DNA of 64,000 nt from Thalassia testudinum (Eukaryota > Streptophyta > Magnoliopsida > Alismatales > Hydrocharitaceae), in assembly GCA_037157565.1 (NCBI GenBank), contig JAZHRO010000003.1:39507001-39571000 (forward strand), read 5' to 3'. Under the pieces are notes generated by a model that saw nothing but the letters and a program-made list of their open reading frames with translations, searched no databases and had not been told where the DNA came from. The position numbers and the translations under genes are program-made. Numbering within the stretch: position 1 is the stretch's first letter; each line of letters opens with the position of its first letter. This document shows positions 47,316-57,900 of the stretch, piece after piece.

Positions 47316-50300
47316 TAGTTTGCGGTGAAGAGTGGGGTGGGGTCTGGCCGATGAAGAAGCTCGAGGAGCTTAACCTCCGTCGTCATCTCCGACGATGGTG
47401 AGGTTATCTCCCACTGAAAAATAGGATTTTCGGATGATCCAGATCGATGGATCAAATGGAGGTGGTGAGCGCAAGCTGCAAGAGCTTGGGCAAAGAGGAA
47501 TGATGTCGGCAGGGTGGTGATCGCGCGGTAGGATGACTCTCTGCCGCTAGCCGTTCGTTTGGCTGGAGAAGAAGAAGACGAAAAGGGACCTAGAAGTAAT
47601 AAAACCTAAGGACCTATGTGAGAAATAAGGACTCGACTGTAATGAATATTAAGGACTAAAATATAAACCTAGGTTTTGAAGGTTTATTTTAATTTAGATC
47701 TTTTTCAACTTTTTATATATGTTAGTAAATAAGGTAAATATTATGTTTACACCTTGAATTTACATTTTTGACCTTTTTAGATTAATTTATTAGATTATGA
47801 AAAATCACTTAAGTTATTACATATTTATTTATACATTATATTTAAGTTACTTATCTTATTAATTAAGGAAAAGATTAGTATGATTTCGAGTCCAATTATT
47901 ATCTAAATTATTAATAATGTTAATTGAATGATAAAATTTCATTTTTAACTTATTTCAAGGTCCTTAACTAAATATCCCTTATTCTATAATTAACTCTTAT
48001 ATATTCATAACCCTAGCTAATTAACCAGGAAGACTAGCTAATTAGGGGTAATTAGAGATCATGATGAGTGTCTCATCATTGAGTCCAGGTCGTTCACTGG
48101 GAGGCATAATAATTTTCTTCAAATTCACCAATTCTCTTTTATTTCTTTATAAGTTTAGGAGGTATAACTAGTTTGATTTTAAAAACATGAATTTTGTCAA
48201 AATATTTAAACTATAAAGAATATACAAAATTCCATATGCAAACATATTTACTCAAAATGATCTACTTTATTAGTAAGTTAACATGCTAGTTTTTTCTCAA
48301 TTTTATTTCATCCCAAGAAATTAAGGCAATAAAAAGTTATCCTATTAAAACATGTCTTTTTACAATTAAGAACAAAAAGATAATGATGCAAGAAAAATTC
48401 ATTTATTTTCATTTATCCCTTCAGCCTCTCATCTCCTCTCTTATTTTCTTCTTTCTTCTGAACTCTCTTTCTTCTGTTGTTCCTGCCTTCTTCTCTTCCT
48501 GCCTCTTATTCTCTTTCCCTTAGTCTTCTCCTGCCTTCTCTTCTTCCCTTAGTTTTCTCCTTTGTTCCTTACTCTCCTTTCCTTAACACTCCTTAGCACC
48601 CATGCTCCTTCTTTAGCTTTCAGCTTCAACACTTAGCTTTAACTTAACATCCTTCAACGGCTTCTCTTTTCCTTAAGTCCTTAAACTGAATCGGGTTTTT
48701 TTTACTTTTTTAACCAAAATTTATTTTATTTGTGGCGAGGTCCTTTTGAGGATACACAGCACCCTGAGACCAAGGTGGGACCAGACCCTACTTGGTCCTC
48801 GCTTAATCTCAATTAGGTTCATTTCAGTTTATTTGTTAATCGGTTCACAGTCTTGAGCCACTTCGGCTCAACCCAATCTCCCAGGCCTCTCTCGCCCTCC
48901 CAGGGCACAATCTCATTCACACACCCCCAAAGGCGCACACTCGCAGGCATAAGCCTGCACACACACACATGCAATGCTCAGATCAGATGGAATCGGTAAC
49001 CGGTGTGCCGAGCGCTGACGACTGCAGAGGCCATGCAACGAATTACTTTTATCCACAGTCGCGCGCTCGTGAACAACCGAGGTGGGACTATCCTACCCCT
49101 TCCAGACCCGAATTCAAATGTTCATAACTTTCTACCCAGAGCTTAAAATTTAGTGATTTCAAGTTTGTTACAAAGCTCTAAGGGTAATCTACACAATTTC
49201 AGGGTCAATTTAATGTTTTAATGATGTTTTCCTTTTCAATTTGAAAGATGAAATCAGGGGTTCCTACGAGGTTTTTACTAGCCTGGAAGTGAAATTAAGT
49301 CAGGAGAGTCCTCAGATGGACTTCTCCTTCTTATTAAAAGGTCTGTACATGTTTTATAAGTGAGTCTGCATCTGTTAGAATTGGTTTTAAGCTTTTAAGA
49401 CTTTCAAAACCACTAGAGAAGCTCTTCACTTCTCAGAAAGCTTCAAAGTTTAATTTTTCAGATATCAATATGTGCAACAGACACATACAAGTGTTTCTAA
49501 TCAATTTAGATTAATTCTAAGGGTCATAGCAGATCTATCTGGGTAGGTTTTAAGTTTAGATTTCATCAAAATACTTCTCGTATTGGTTTGGGTTCGAAAG
49601 TAACCGAAATTAACAGAATCTAAATACTCACACATTCATTCATCTGAGCTTACTTTAATTACTTTTAAATCATCAAACAAGCTCTCAAAAATAGTTTTCA
49701 CACTTCAAAATCTCAATTCGAGCTCAGAACTCGATTAACAGACTCATATTTGACTGTGGGAGCATGAAAATTGACTATCTATTCAATGATTGATCCAAAA
49801 AAATTAATGCCTCAAATAGAGTCTTCCGATCATCCAGAACTTATTTAGATCTTCAAGAAGTTGTTCTAACCTTGATTCCTAGGGTTACAGGCTCGCCGCC
49901 TGAACTGAAAAAGGTATGTGTTCGACAGAATTAATGGAAGTTTGTTATAGTGTTTTAAAGGTTTAAATAGCTTCAGTGCATTGCACTGAAGCTTCTGAGT
50001 TCCTTAAATGCTCTTCAGATCTTTCCTAACAGACTTCTCCAACTCCCCCAGAGTTGGGGAAGATGAAGTCAAATCTATAGCTCCAGTGGTTAAATCCTCA
50101 AACAAATATCTTCAAAACAATCAGTGATCCTTATTATACTTTTCTCGAGCTTCTTAGCAAGTTTTAGAGGTTGTAACATAAATTAAGTTCGCCGGAGGTC
50201 ACTGGAGCTCCGGTGACTCCAGAAAATGGCTAAAAGTGTGTACAGATTGATAAAAGTAGCCATTTTCGATTCAAAAAGGATCCTGAGGTTTCAAGGAGCC

Positions 50301-50376
50301 TCAGTATCACATTTAATTCCTTATTTATCTCATTAAATGTAATATTTGACAGTGAAATTATTTTCTTAAAAGATCT

Positions 50377-50433
50377 GAGTGGTTAAAGCTCAGGACATGT
50401 TTAACCACTCGATTGAGTGGTTAAAACAAGTTA
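50377..50433 (-). other. Overlapping stem-loop segment in the C 5' LTR
   Basis: GAGTGGTTAAA (50377-50387), TTTAACCACTC (50400-50410) and GAGTGGTTAAA (50415-50425): both alternative 11-base stems are perfect. Confidence 0.6.
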
Positions 50434-51210
50434 ACAGGTATTTATATTCATAAATATATATTTAATTTATACTTTGAACTGTTCGTGAGCTGCCATGGAC
50501 AACGAGCTCAGGAGCTTAATTAAAATTTGGGCATTTAATTTATAGATGATAATAATATGTATTATAATGTTGATTAGGGTTCATTAGTGGTGATAGATGA
50601 TGAAATAACCGAATGAAGGTGAAATTATCTCGATTACTGTCACCATAGACAGTGTCAATAGTCGGTGAGGGTGAGATTTGAATTAGGCATTTAGGTGATT
50701 TAATTAAATGATTAAGTGATTTAGAAGTGATCATGGAAGATACAGGAAGGTGTACAATGAATTAAAAGACAAGATTGAAGCTCTGGCGAGCTCAAGGAAC
50801 TTGCAGAGTCGGAGGAGATGAAACTAAAATCTGAAATTACTCTAATCTAACTCACTAAACTAACTAACTAAGCTAGCCTACTCCTACTCCTACTACTAAT
50901 TTACTGTTACCTGGACGAAGGAGTCAATAGGGTTCCGCTGAAGTCTCATAGCGGATGACGAAATCAGAGGGTGGAAGAAAGATCTCCGGTGGGCGGATTT
51001 AAGGTGGAGTAGGGGAATCCTTGGGTCGGTGCCTGTGTCAGAGGTGCGGAAGACCACGGTGGATTTCCTCGGCTGCCTAAGAAGGACAGAGGAAGTCCGA
51101 AAATGGAATGGGAAGTCGGCGGAGTTTTGGACGAATAGCCTATTGAAGTCGGCTACAGTGTTAGAATAGGGAAGGGAGCCAACTTGAATAAAATCAGAGG
51201 TGTGAGGGGG

Positions 51211-51219
51211 TATTTATAG
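51211..51219 (-). promoter_or_regulatory. TATA box of the element C 5' LTR
   Basis: Minus strand reads GCTATAAATACCCCC. It drives transcription leftward toward the PBS and gag. Confidence 0.6.
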
Positions 51220-51979
51220 CAGTTTGAGACGAAGAGAGTGGCGGGGTCTGGCCGAAGAAGGAGCTCGAGGAGCTTAAACTTCGTCGTCGTCTCCGACGAC
51301 GATGAGGTTATCTCCAGCTGAAAAATAGGATTTTTGGTTAATCCAGACCGATGGATGAAATGGAGGTGGTGAGCACAAGTTGCAAGAGCTTGGACAAAGA
51401 GGAATGATGTCGGTAGGGCGGTGATCGCGCGGTGGGGTGACTCTCTGCCACCAGCCGTTCATTCAGCTGTAGAAGATGATGAAGAGGGGCTTAGAAGTAA
51501 TAAAACTTAAGGACCTATGTGAGAAATAAGTACCCGACTATAATGAAAAGTAAGGACTAAAATATAAACCCAGGTTTTGAAGGTTTATTTTAATTTAGAT
51601 CGTTTTCAACTTTTTATATATGTTGGTAAATAAGGTAAATATTATGTTTACACCTTGAATTTACATTTTTGACCATTTTAGATTAATTTATTAGATTAGG
51701 TAAAATTTCTTAAGTTATTATATACTTAGGTAAACATTATATTTAAGTTACTTAACTTATTATTTAAGAGAATGATTAATAGGATTTCGAGTCCAAATAT
51801 TATCTAAATTATTAATAATGTTAATTGAATGATAAAATGTCATTTTTAACTTATTTTAATGTCCTTGACTAAATATCCCTTATTCTATAATTAACCCTTA
51901 TATATTCATAATCTTAGCTAATTAACTAGGAAGACTAGTTAATTAGGGGTAATTAGAGATCATGATGAGTGTCTCACCA

Positions 51980-52153
51980 GATCCCCCTAAGGTCATGAAT
52001 GGTCCAACCAATTCCCTCCTTGTGTTCCTTCAGTACCTTGATCAATTTAATCTCTTGCTCCTTTGTTAATTTAGCACTGATAATCACAGGGAGAGTATTT
52101 TGTGGTCCTAAAAATTGATATTTCAAATTCTTAAGTAATGGTTTCAATTCAAG
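51980..52153 (-). pseudogene. N-terminal RT segment of element E (separated by C)
   Basis: Minus frame reads LKYQFLGPQNTLPVIISA, then KEHKEGIGWTIHDLRG, the standard Athila segment between protease and RT. It stops at the element C LTR and resumes at 34293. Confidence 0.85.
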
Positions 52154-52777
52154 CTAGGGCGGGTTGATGATTGAAGGTATGGAAGATGCTGAAGACTCAT
52201 CGAGAGGAAGAGGTTGAGAGTGAAAAAAATCAATAACCTCTTCAGAAGATGGCAGGTCTGCCATAGAGGGTTGCATGTCCAATTCATCATCAAAGGACGA
52301 ACTTTCAATTGAACAAACCATCAAATAAGTTTCAATGTTCACATTATCCTCCACAAGTTCCTCAATAAATCCACAATCCTTAAATTTATTAATCGCCTTA
52401 AAAATATCCAATTTCATTTGTTGATCCCCAAAGGTGATTTCCATGCTACCGCTTTCATAGTTAATGTTGGCCTTAGCGGTTGCCAGGAACAGATGCTCCA
52501 AAATGATGGGCATGTTCCTTAGATTTTCTAGTACATCCATGTCAAGGACAAGGAAATCTATAGAAAAATAGAAATCCTTGACCTTAACTATAACATCTTC
52601 AATAACACCTCGCGGATTTGTGACTGAACGATCGGCTAACTGTAGCGTTACTGAAGTTAGCCAAAGTTCACCTAATCCAAACTTCTCATAAAGAGAAGTT
52701 AGAATTAGGTTGATGGATGCACCCAGATCCAGAAGTGCTCTATCAAACGTGTAACCTCCGATGACACAAGAAATCAA
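52154..52777 (-). pseudogene. Aspartic protease domain (element E)
   Basis: 207 codons open. Active-site DLGASINL (about codons 17-24) is followed by TLQLADRSV and the VLDMDVLENLRNMPIIL block, where the family's GRPFLATA reads EHLFLATA. An acidic extension (SSFDDELDMQPSMADLPS) follows before the RT connection. The N-terminal part (CVIGGYTFDRA) continues upstream into a frame-shifted linker. It would process gag-pol. Confidence 0.85.
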
Positions 52778-54199
52778 CAGAGTACCTAGATCTCTCTTTT
52801 TCTAACAGAGGTGGTGCAGGATAACAGAATTAGCCTTCTCGAAGAGTACGACCTTCCTCGGAATAGATTCTCTCGACTTACGCTTTTGTGTACATAAATC
52901 CTATAAAAATCTCACATAAGCCGGTATATGCTTGATAGCATCGAGGAGTAGGTTATTGATCTCAACATTCTTAAAAATATTCAGAAGCTCCTCATTGCTA
53001 TCAACAGACTTCTTCTTTGATTTGATCAAAGCTTCAGGAAAAGGAACACGAGTCAGATCTTTGGAATCAGGTTCCTGAGCCTTGATTTCTTCTCTAGAAT
53101 TCTCCTCTCTTTCCTCAGGTTCTTCAGGATTAAGTAAATCATAACAGTGTGGTTGTGGATCCTGAGTTTGCTTACCACTCCTCAAGGTAGCAAAATTTGT
53201 CGATGCATAAGAGTTTGGGTCTTGGGGAGGGTTAGGAAAGATTGGAGGGGCTTAATTAGCTAAGAATTGTTGATGTGCAGAAGAAGAAGAAGAGGAAGGA
53301 CCCTGCTCAACCACCTGAGCATGTGCGTGTGGGTCCCTTTGATTTCTGTACCCATAGGCTTGGTTGCTCGGATTCAGAATATTTTGCGGGTTGGGTACGG
53401 GTTGGGATGGTAGAGATCCAGGTTGACGAGAGTTTACAATAAGCCAGTCTGCAAGTTGTCCAGTGATGTTTTCATTTGCTGCATAAGCTGAAGCATGGAT
53501 CCTTGCATCTCTAGCATTTACCGGTTCAAATCAGCCTACCCTACGGGTTGACGGGCATTCCAAGCTAGCTAATTGACCTGATTTGGGGGCAACTAAGTAT
53601 ACACATGACCCTGACCCATTGGTCATTGCGGAGTATAGTTGCTGAGTTGGAATTGGGTCTATTGCCCTAGGTTTTTCCAGGAGAAGTTAGGGTGGTTTCT
53701 CCAACAAGGATTATAAGCATTAGAGTAGGGGTTGGATCTAACGTTCTCTTGTATAGCACAGACATCCTTGTAGGGTGAGGATGGGGAGAAAGAAAGGAAA
53801 GGATCAGAAAACTGGGATCAAAGGCCCCAATTTGGAACCCGTGGGGTTCCGAATAATGATGACTCACAGGTTGAGCCGCATTGAGTTGATTCACAAACTC
53901 TCGTCCAAAAGGTGCTCGCGAAGAATGGAATCCCAAATTTTAGGATTGAGTGGATTGAGAGTTGTTCATAGAATTTCCAGCCATCCACTCTTCCATTCTC
54001 TTAGCAACCAAGTCCACCTTATCAAGTTTGTTGCAAATCAATTCCATATCAAATGAATGAGAGTCATGGACTTCATTAACATTTGATCTGGGTTACTGGG
54101 ACCGGTTAAAAGCATCCATGGAGGCATGATTGATTGAATTCTCGCTCATTTCCTTAAACAAATTGTGTGCACTATTTGCATCTTTGTTGAGGAAATTGC
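52778..54199 (-). pseudogene. Gag C-terminal part and linker (element E)
   Basis: From 54199 downward: GGNFLNKDANSAHNLFKEM and SENSINHASMDAF (54190-54110), a region matching the coiled helper segment of Athila gag. Next come a tail with FQIGAFDPSFLIL-like frame shifts, the NSYNPCWRNHPNFSW-type block (about 53730-53690) and QPGSLPSQPVPNP (about 53430-53395). An acidic linker, open at 53185-52901, contains VPFPEALIKSKKKSVDSNEE and ends IPAYVRFL. Stops and shifts separate the pieces. Element F lies at its right edge, within gag. Confidence 0.8.
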
Positions 54200-54204
54200 C
54201 CCCG
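54200..54204. repeat. Target site duplication of element F (left)
   Basis: CCCCG immediately before TGTTTGC; exact match with 62871-62875. Confidence 0.93.
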
Positions 54205-54581
54205 TGTTTGCACCTCAAAACACGCCTGTAATAACGCCTTCTTGTGCTATTTTCTAGCATTAACATTGCATAATAGGATCCTGTAATCGCATTTGTAAAA
54301 ACACTTGCATGCATGCATTTAATCAAGAGAGGAAGAGGAGTGAAACAATCGCCTGCATAGTTACATTTTTCTTCAAGTGCCTCCTTGCAAAATCACCCTC
54401 TTTTTATTTTTCCTCTTGATTTCTTCTTTTCTCTCCTTCCGGCGGCTGCACTCTTCCCACTGCTGCATGCAGCAGCCACGCAGCACTTCTTCCCATCACT
54501 TCTCCCTACCAACGCCGCTCCCTATAGCTGCAACTCGCACACCCTCTCCCTGCTGCAGCCGGCACGCCACTCTCTCCTCCT

Positions 54582-54591
54582 CTATAAGTAG
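54582..54591 (+). promoter_or_regulatory. Candidate TATA box in the F 5' LTR
   Basis: CTATAAGTAG in a pyrimidine-rich context, identical in the 3' LTR. A second candidate, TTTTATTTAAC, is at 55367-55377. I cannot tell which is used. Confidence 0.4.
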
Positions 54592-55191
54592 CTGCAGCTT
54601 CATCCTCGCAAGGGGAGCTGCTGCAAAGACCCCACAGCCACCACCTTCCTCTCCACCGTTCTCCCCTCCCATACGCCGGCCCTCCGTCGAGGAGGCACCC
54701 GGCGAGCAGGAGAACCCACTGTGGTGCACACCACCACAGTGGGAGCACCACCGCCCAGCTCTCCAACGAGCCGGTGGGCGTGGTGTTTTCTTTTCTCTTC
54801 GTTTTCGTCTCCACGCCATTGCTGCCGCTTGAAGCTCCGAAGCTTGAAGCAGCAGCAGCAGCTAAATCGCGGCGACAGCAGCAGTAGCAGCACCCCCCGC
54901 CTCCTCCGTGACCTTACCCGCAGGCGCGCAACCCTCCACGCGCGCCTGCAGGCCAGTTCCCCGCCTCCGTCTCCGCTCCGTCCACCCCGCATTGCACCCG
55001 CAGCCAGCTGCCGCGCACACTGCAGCGGCCGGTTACGGCCTTGGCCGACCCCTGCCCTCCTCCGCAACCCTCCGCGACCAACTGCAGACTCCCCGCCGCC
55101 TTCTCCGAGCACGCCATCGCCCGCCCTCTGTCCTCGCACCCGGTCTGCAGGAGACGCCTCATGTCCTCTGCACGAAGGCGCGGTGCACCGC

Positions 55192-55265
55192 GACGGTTAG
55201 ACGTCCGCCTTCGCCTTCAGACGACGTGGCGTCAGACGTCCGCCACCTCTTGCAGACGTCTTAAC
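55192..55265 (+). promoter_or_regulatory. ACGT-core motif cluster in the F LTR
   Basis: Three AGACGTC words and one GACGTGGC (ABRE/G-box-like) lie within 75 bases, upstream of the TATA-like TTTTATTTAAC. ACGT cores are bZIP binding sites in plants; use here is an inference. Confidence 0.4.
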
Positions 55266-55380
55266 TCGCGCATCCGCGATCTCCCTCTCTCTCTGCCGAT
55301 CTCTCCAGCGCACGTCCGCTCGATCTCTCCCGCCCGCTCTCTCTCTGTCTGGTGCTCTCTCTCTCTTTTATTTAACTCAC

Positions 55381-55835
55381 AACAACACACACACACACAT
55401 TCACCGACGCACACACACATTCACCGACACACACACACACACACTTATAGTAACATATATACATATATATATATTTATATATATATATATATACATACAT
55501 ATATCTATATATATATACTTATATACATTGTATGTCTATATAGTTATGTATACATACATATATATATAATATATGTATATATATCTACTTATATATACAT
55601 CTATATACTTATACATATACTTATATATATATAGACATATATACTTATATACATATATATATATACATATCTATATACATATATATATACTTATATACAT
55701 ATATATACACATATATATCTATATATATTTATATCTATACATATATAACTATACATTTATATATATATATAGATATATTTACTTATATACATACATATGT
55801 ACATATATTTTCATGTTATTTATTATACGCTGTAT
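55381..55835. repeat. CA then TA/TACA microsatellite in the F 5' LTR
   Basis: ACACAC runs with CATTCACCGACG interruptions (55381-55445), followed by about 380 bases of TATATACA-type repeat. The 3' LTR counterpart is at about 61722-62190 with different length. Predicted Ile/Tyr-rich frames here are artefacts. Confidence 0.92.
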
Positions 55836-56507
55836 CGCGGGGATATCTGCACCAGTTGCTGATATTCCCTGATACACGCGTACAAAAAAAGCATGGTCCC
55901 ATACATCATCCATCCTCCATCCACACTCCACGCGGCACCTAGTCGTGTTGGTTGCGTCTCTCTAGACGTCGACTGACTCGACATAGTGCTACACTCCATC
56001 GCCACCTCCACCCCCACCCCTTTATATATATACTACATATATATATATACATACTATATTTACTTTCTATCTATTTGCTTTTCTGTTAGTAAAAAGATAA
56101 AAAAAATACATAAAAAAAGAAAAGATAATCTTTGACTTGCAGGTACCTCATCTTGCGAGTAGCAAGACTTGTTTTGGGACTCTGTTTGGCTAAAAGCCAA
56201 GGACACAATTTTGAGGGTGTGCCTCAAGAACAAGGATTACCATAAAAAACCTAAATAAGAAAAAACACCAAAAACACAATAAACGAACGGAAGAGGCGCG
56301 TTTTAAGGAAAATGTAGAAACTCGACTTTAACCCCACTTCCCTGTGTTCGACCCTAGGCCTAAAAGTGACAAGATAAAATCAATTAGGCCAGGTTAAAAA
56401 TTTTGTAAAGAGATGGTTAGGTCCAAATTAGGTTAACCACTATACACATTTCAACGATAAAAATATCATATTAACAACCTATTCGGGCCGACCCATCATA
56501 ACCTTTC

Positions 56508-56525
56508 TGGCGCCGTTGCTGGGGA
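56508..56525 (+). other. Primer binding site of element F (tRNA-Asp type)
   Basis: TGGCGCCGTTGCTGGGGA differs from the TGGCGCCGTTGCCGGGGA type at one position. It lies nine bases from the LTR end, further than the 3-6 bases in the other elements. Confidence 0.9.
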
Positions 56526-57900
56526 GGTGCGCTTTCGAGTAAGTTTCTATCCAATTCCTTTAAATTTGTCTCTTCTCTCTTCACGGGTATTGTTGTTTTT
56601 GGTGTGCAGGTGAACCTGGTGGAAGGAGAAGAAGGCTGACGAAGTCGAGGACGTGAGCAGATCAAAGGCGGGAACGAGAGCGTGAAGACGCCGACATCGC
56701 ATTGGAGCTTCGCACACGTTGCCGAACAAGTAGGTTTTCTTTTCTCATCAAATTAGGGTTAACTTGCCACCATAATAAAAAAAAAAATTTTTTAACTAAA
56801 AACTAGAGAAACTTCTTGGGATTTCTTGAGGGCAAGTGGATTAAAATTCACTTGATTGATTGGTTGTCTTCACTCCCACTGCCCCGGGATTTCCCGCCTT
56901 ACTTCGCATAGCGAAAATCCGAGAATCTTGATTCTTAGATTTTTCGCCGTGGGAAGTATTCTTTGAGGCAAAGAAAAAGATTGCTTGTATCCCTCATTTG
57001 CCTCACTTATCTTTAATTCAGGATCACATTTTTTGTGGGGAGACTTGGAATTGAGTTGATTCCAACCCCACCACGACTTTTAAAACTTGCCTGTGATTCG
57101 ATCCTGAATACTTCAACCCCAACAATTTTAGTTTCTTTATCTGTTGGTTGAAGCCTTGTGTGTGGATATCTTTCTGGTGATTGGGCGCACTTGAATTGAA
57201 GTGCTTTGGCTCCCTTTCACATTGGTATAAAATTGATTCGCACATCCACACATAGAAATCTCCATTTACGGTAGCCCATTGCATTTTAGCATGCATTAAC
57301 TAACTGATAATTGAAGAAGGGTTTCTTGGGCTTTAGAAAGAAAAACCTGTATTCTTGCAAAACCCGGAGATTGGTTGAATTGGTAATTCAGCAAAATCCT
57401 AAAATTCATACTACTTAAGGTTGAACTCTAAAATCCATTCACCAATTAAACTTCAATTCGGGGAGATTTCCCTGTTGCATGCTTGTTCTTACACACTCTT
57501 AAAATCAATCACTTGGGCATTACCCGTAAACAATGCCCTTCACATTCCAAAAGCACTTGACCCTAAGCCTCTAATTAAAATTGGTAGTAACTTGACCCTT
57601 TTTTAGGATTGGAGGTCTAACTACCTACGTGTAGCGGCTACGTGCTGGTGAGAGTTCCCGCGTGCTATCGGGTGTCTAAGACTGGGGCAAACGGCCTTTC
57701 AATCTGGCTCGGTGGTTCCGCTGTGCTCGCATTCGGTTCCGTAGTTCGTGATAGTAGGTAACTTAGATCTTTAAGTCTAAGGGAGCACTGTCGAGGTTAG
57801 GAACTTGATTGTATTGATTTGTAATCAAGTGTACCTTTGCGGCGTCATTTCTCTCATCTCTTTTCCCTACTCATCTCCTAAACTCTTCCTCCAGTAGTGC
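56526..57900 (+). other. 5' leader of element F
   Basis: 1.4 kb without a supported gene. The segment 57530-57580 resembles D and E leaders, and the end just before 57901 resembles the B leader. A GC-richer part (57620-57760) has no recognised motif. Confidence 0.55.

Larger units (their letters stand above)
44011..48078 (-). repeat. Solo LTR of the C family inserted in element C's own 5' LTR
   Basis: A full-length LTR of 4068 bases (TGATAGGTGG ... CTCATCA) flanked by exact 5-base duplications TTGAG (44006-44010 and 48079-48083). No PBS, polypurine tract or internal sequence is attached. By eye it is more different from the two LTRs of element C than those are from each other, so it came from another family member and lost its body by LTR-LTR recombination. 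Confidence 0.92.
34294..51979 (-). mobile_element. Element C: gag-only Athila-lineage element with ~4 kb LTRs, inserted in E pol
   Basis: Left (3') LTR 34294-38341, internal region 38342-43862, right (5') LTR 43863-44010 plus 48084-51979, the latter interrupted by a same-family solo LTR. The internal part has PBS, gag and polypurine tract but no protease, RT, RNase H or integrase: about 2.5 kb of AT-rich non-coding DNA stands where pol should be. This is the structure called TR-GAG in the literature. Flanks catct (34289-34293) and gatcc (51980-51984) agree at three of five bases; discounting one copy restores the pol reading frame of E with the expected spacing. Confidence 0.88.
48084..51979 (-). 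repeat. 5' LTR of element C, part 2
   Basis: Resumes exactly where part 1 stopped (TCCAGGTCG, equivalent to position about 34441 in the left LTR) and ends ...CTCACCA, with one T-to-C change in the terminal CATCA. It includes the hairpins at 49969-49993 and 50377-50433 and the TATA box at 51211-51219. Confidence 0.9.
54205..56498 (+). repeat. 5' LTR of element F
   Basis: 2294 bases, TGTTTGCACC ... GACCCATCA. A GC-rich first half (54420-55340) gives long overlapping frames on both strands, present in both LTRs only because the copies are near identical. A CA repeat and then a long TA/TACA microsatellite follow (55381-55835). Possible TATA boxes are at 54582 and 55367. Confidence 0.93.

Noticed and set aside
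48060..48090. Tandem LTR array by unequal crossing-over
   Set aside because: The exact TTGAG on both sides of 44011-48078 and the split of the right LTR at the same point are explained better by insertion of an element that became a solo LTR.
54600..55139. Long minus- and plus-strand frames in the GC-rich half of the F LTR (also 60937-61503 and 61010-61789)
   Set aside because: Several frames overlap on both strands with biased Arg/Pro/Ala content, as expected from GC-rich DNA with few stops. They recur in the second LTR only because the copies are nearly identical.
55573..55872. Ile/Tyr-rich reading frames (also 61921-62244)
   Set aside because: Translation of the TA/TACA microsatellite.
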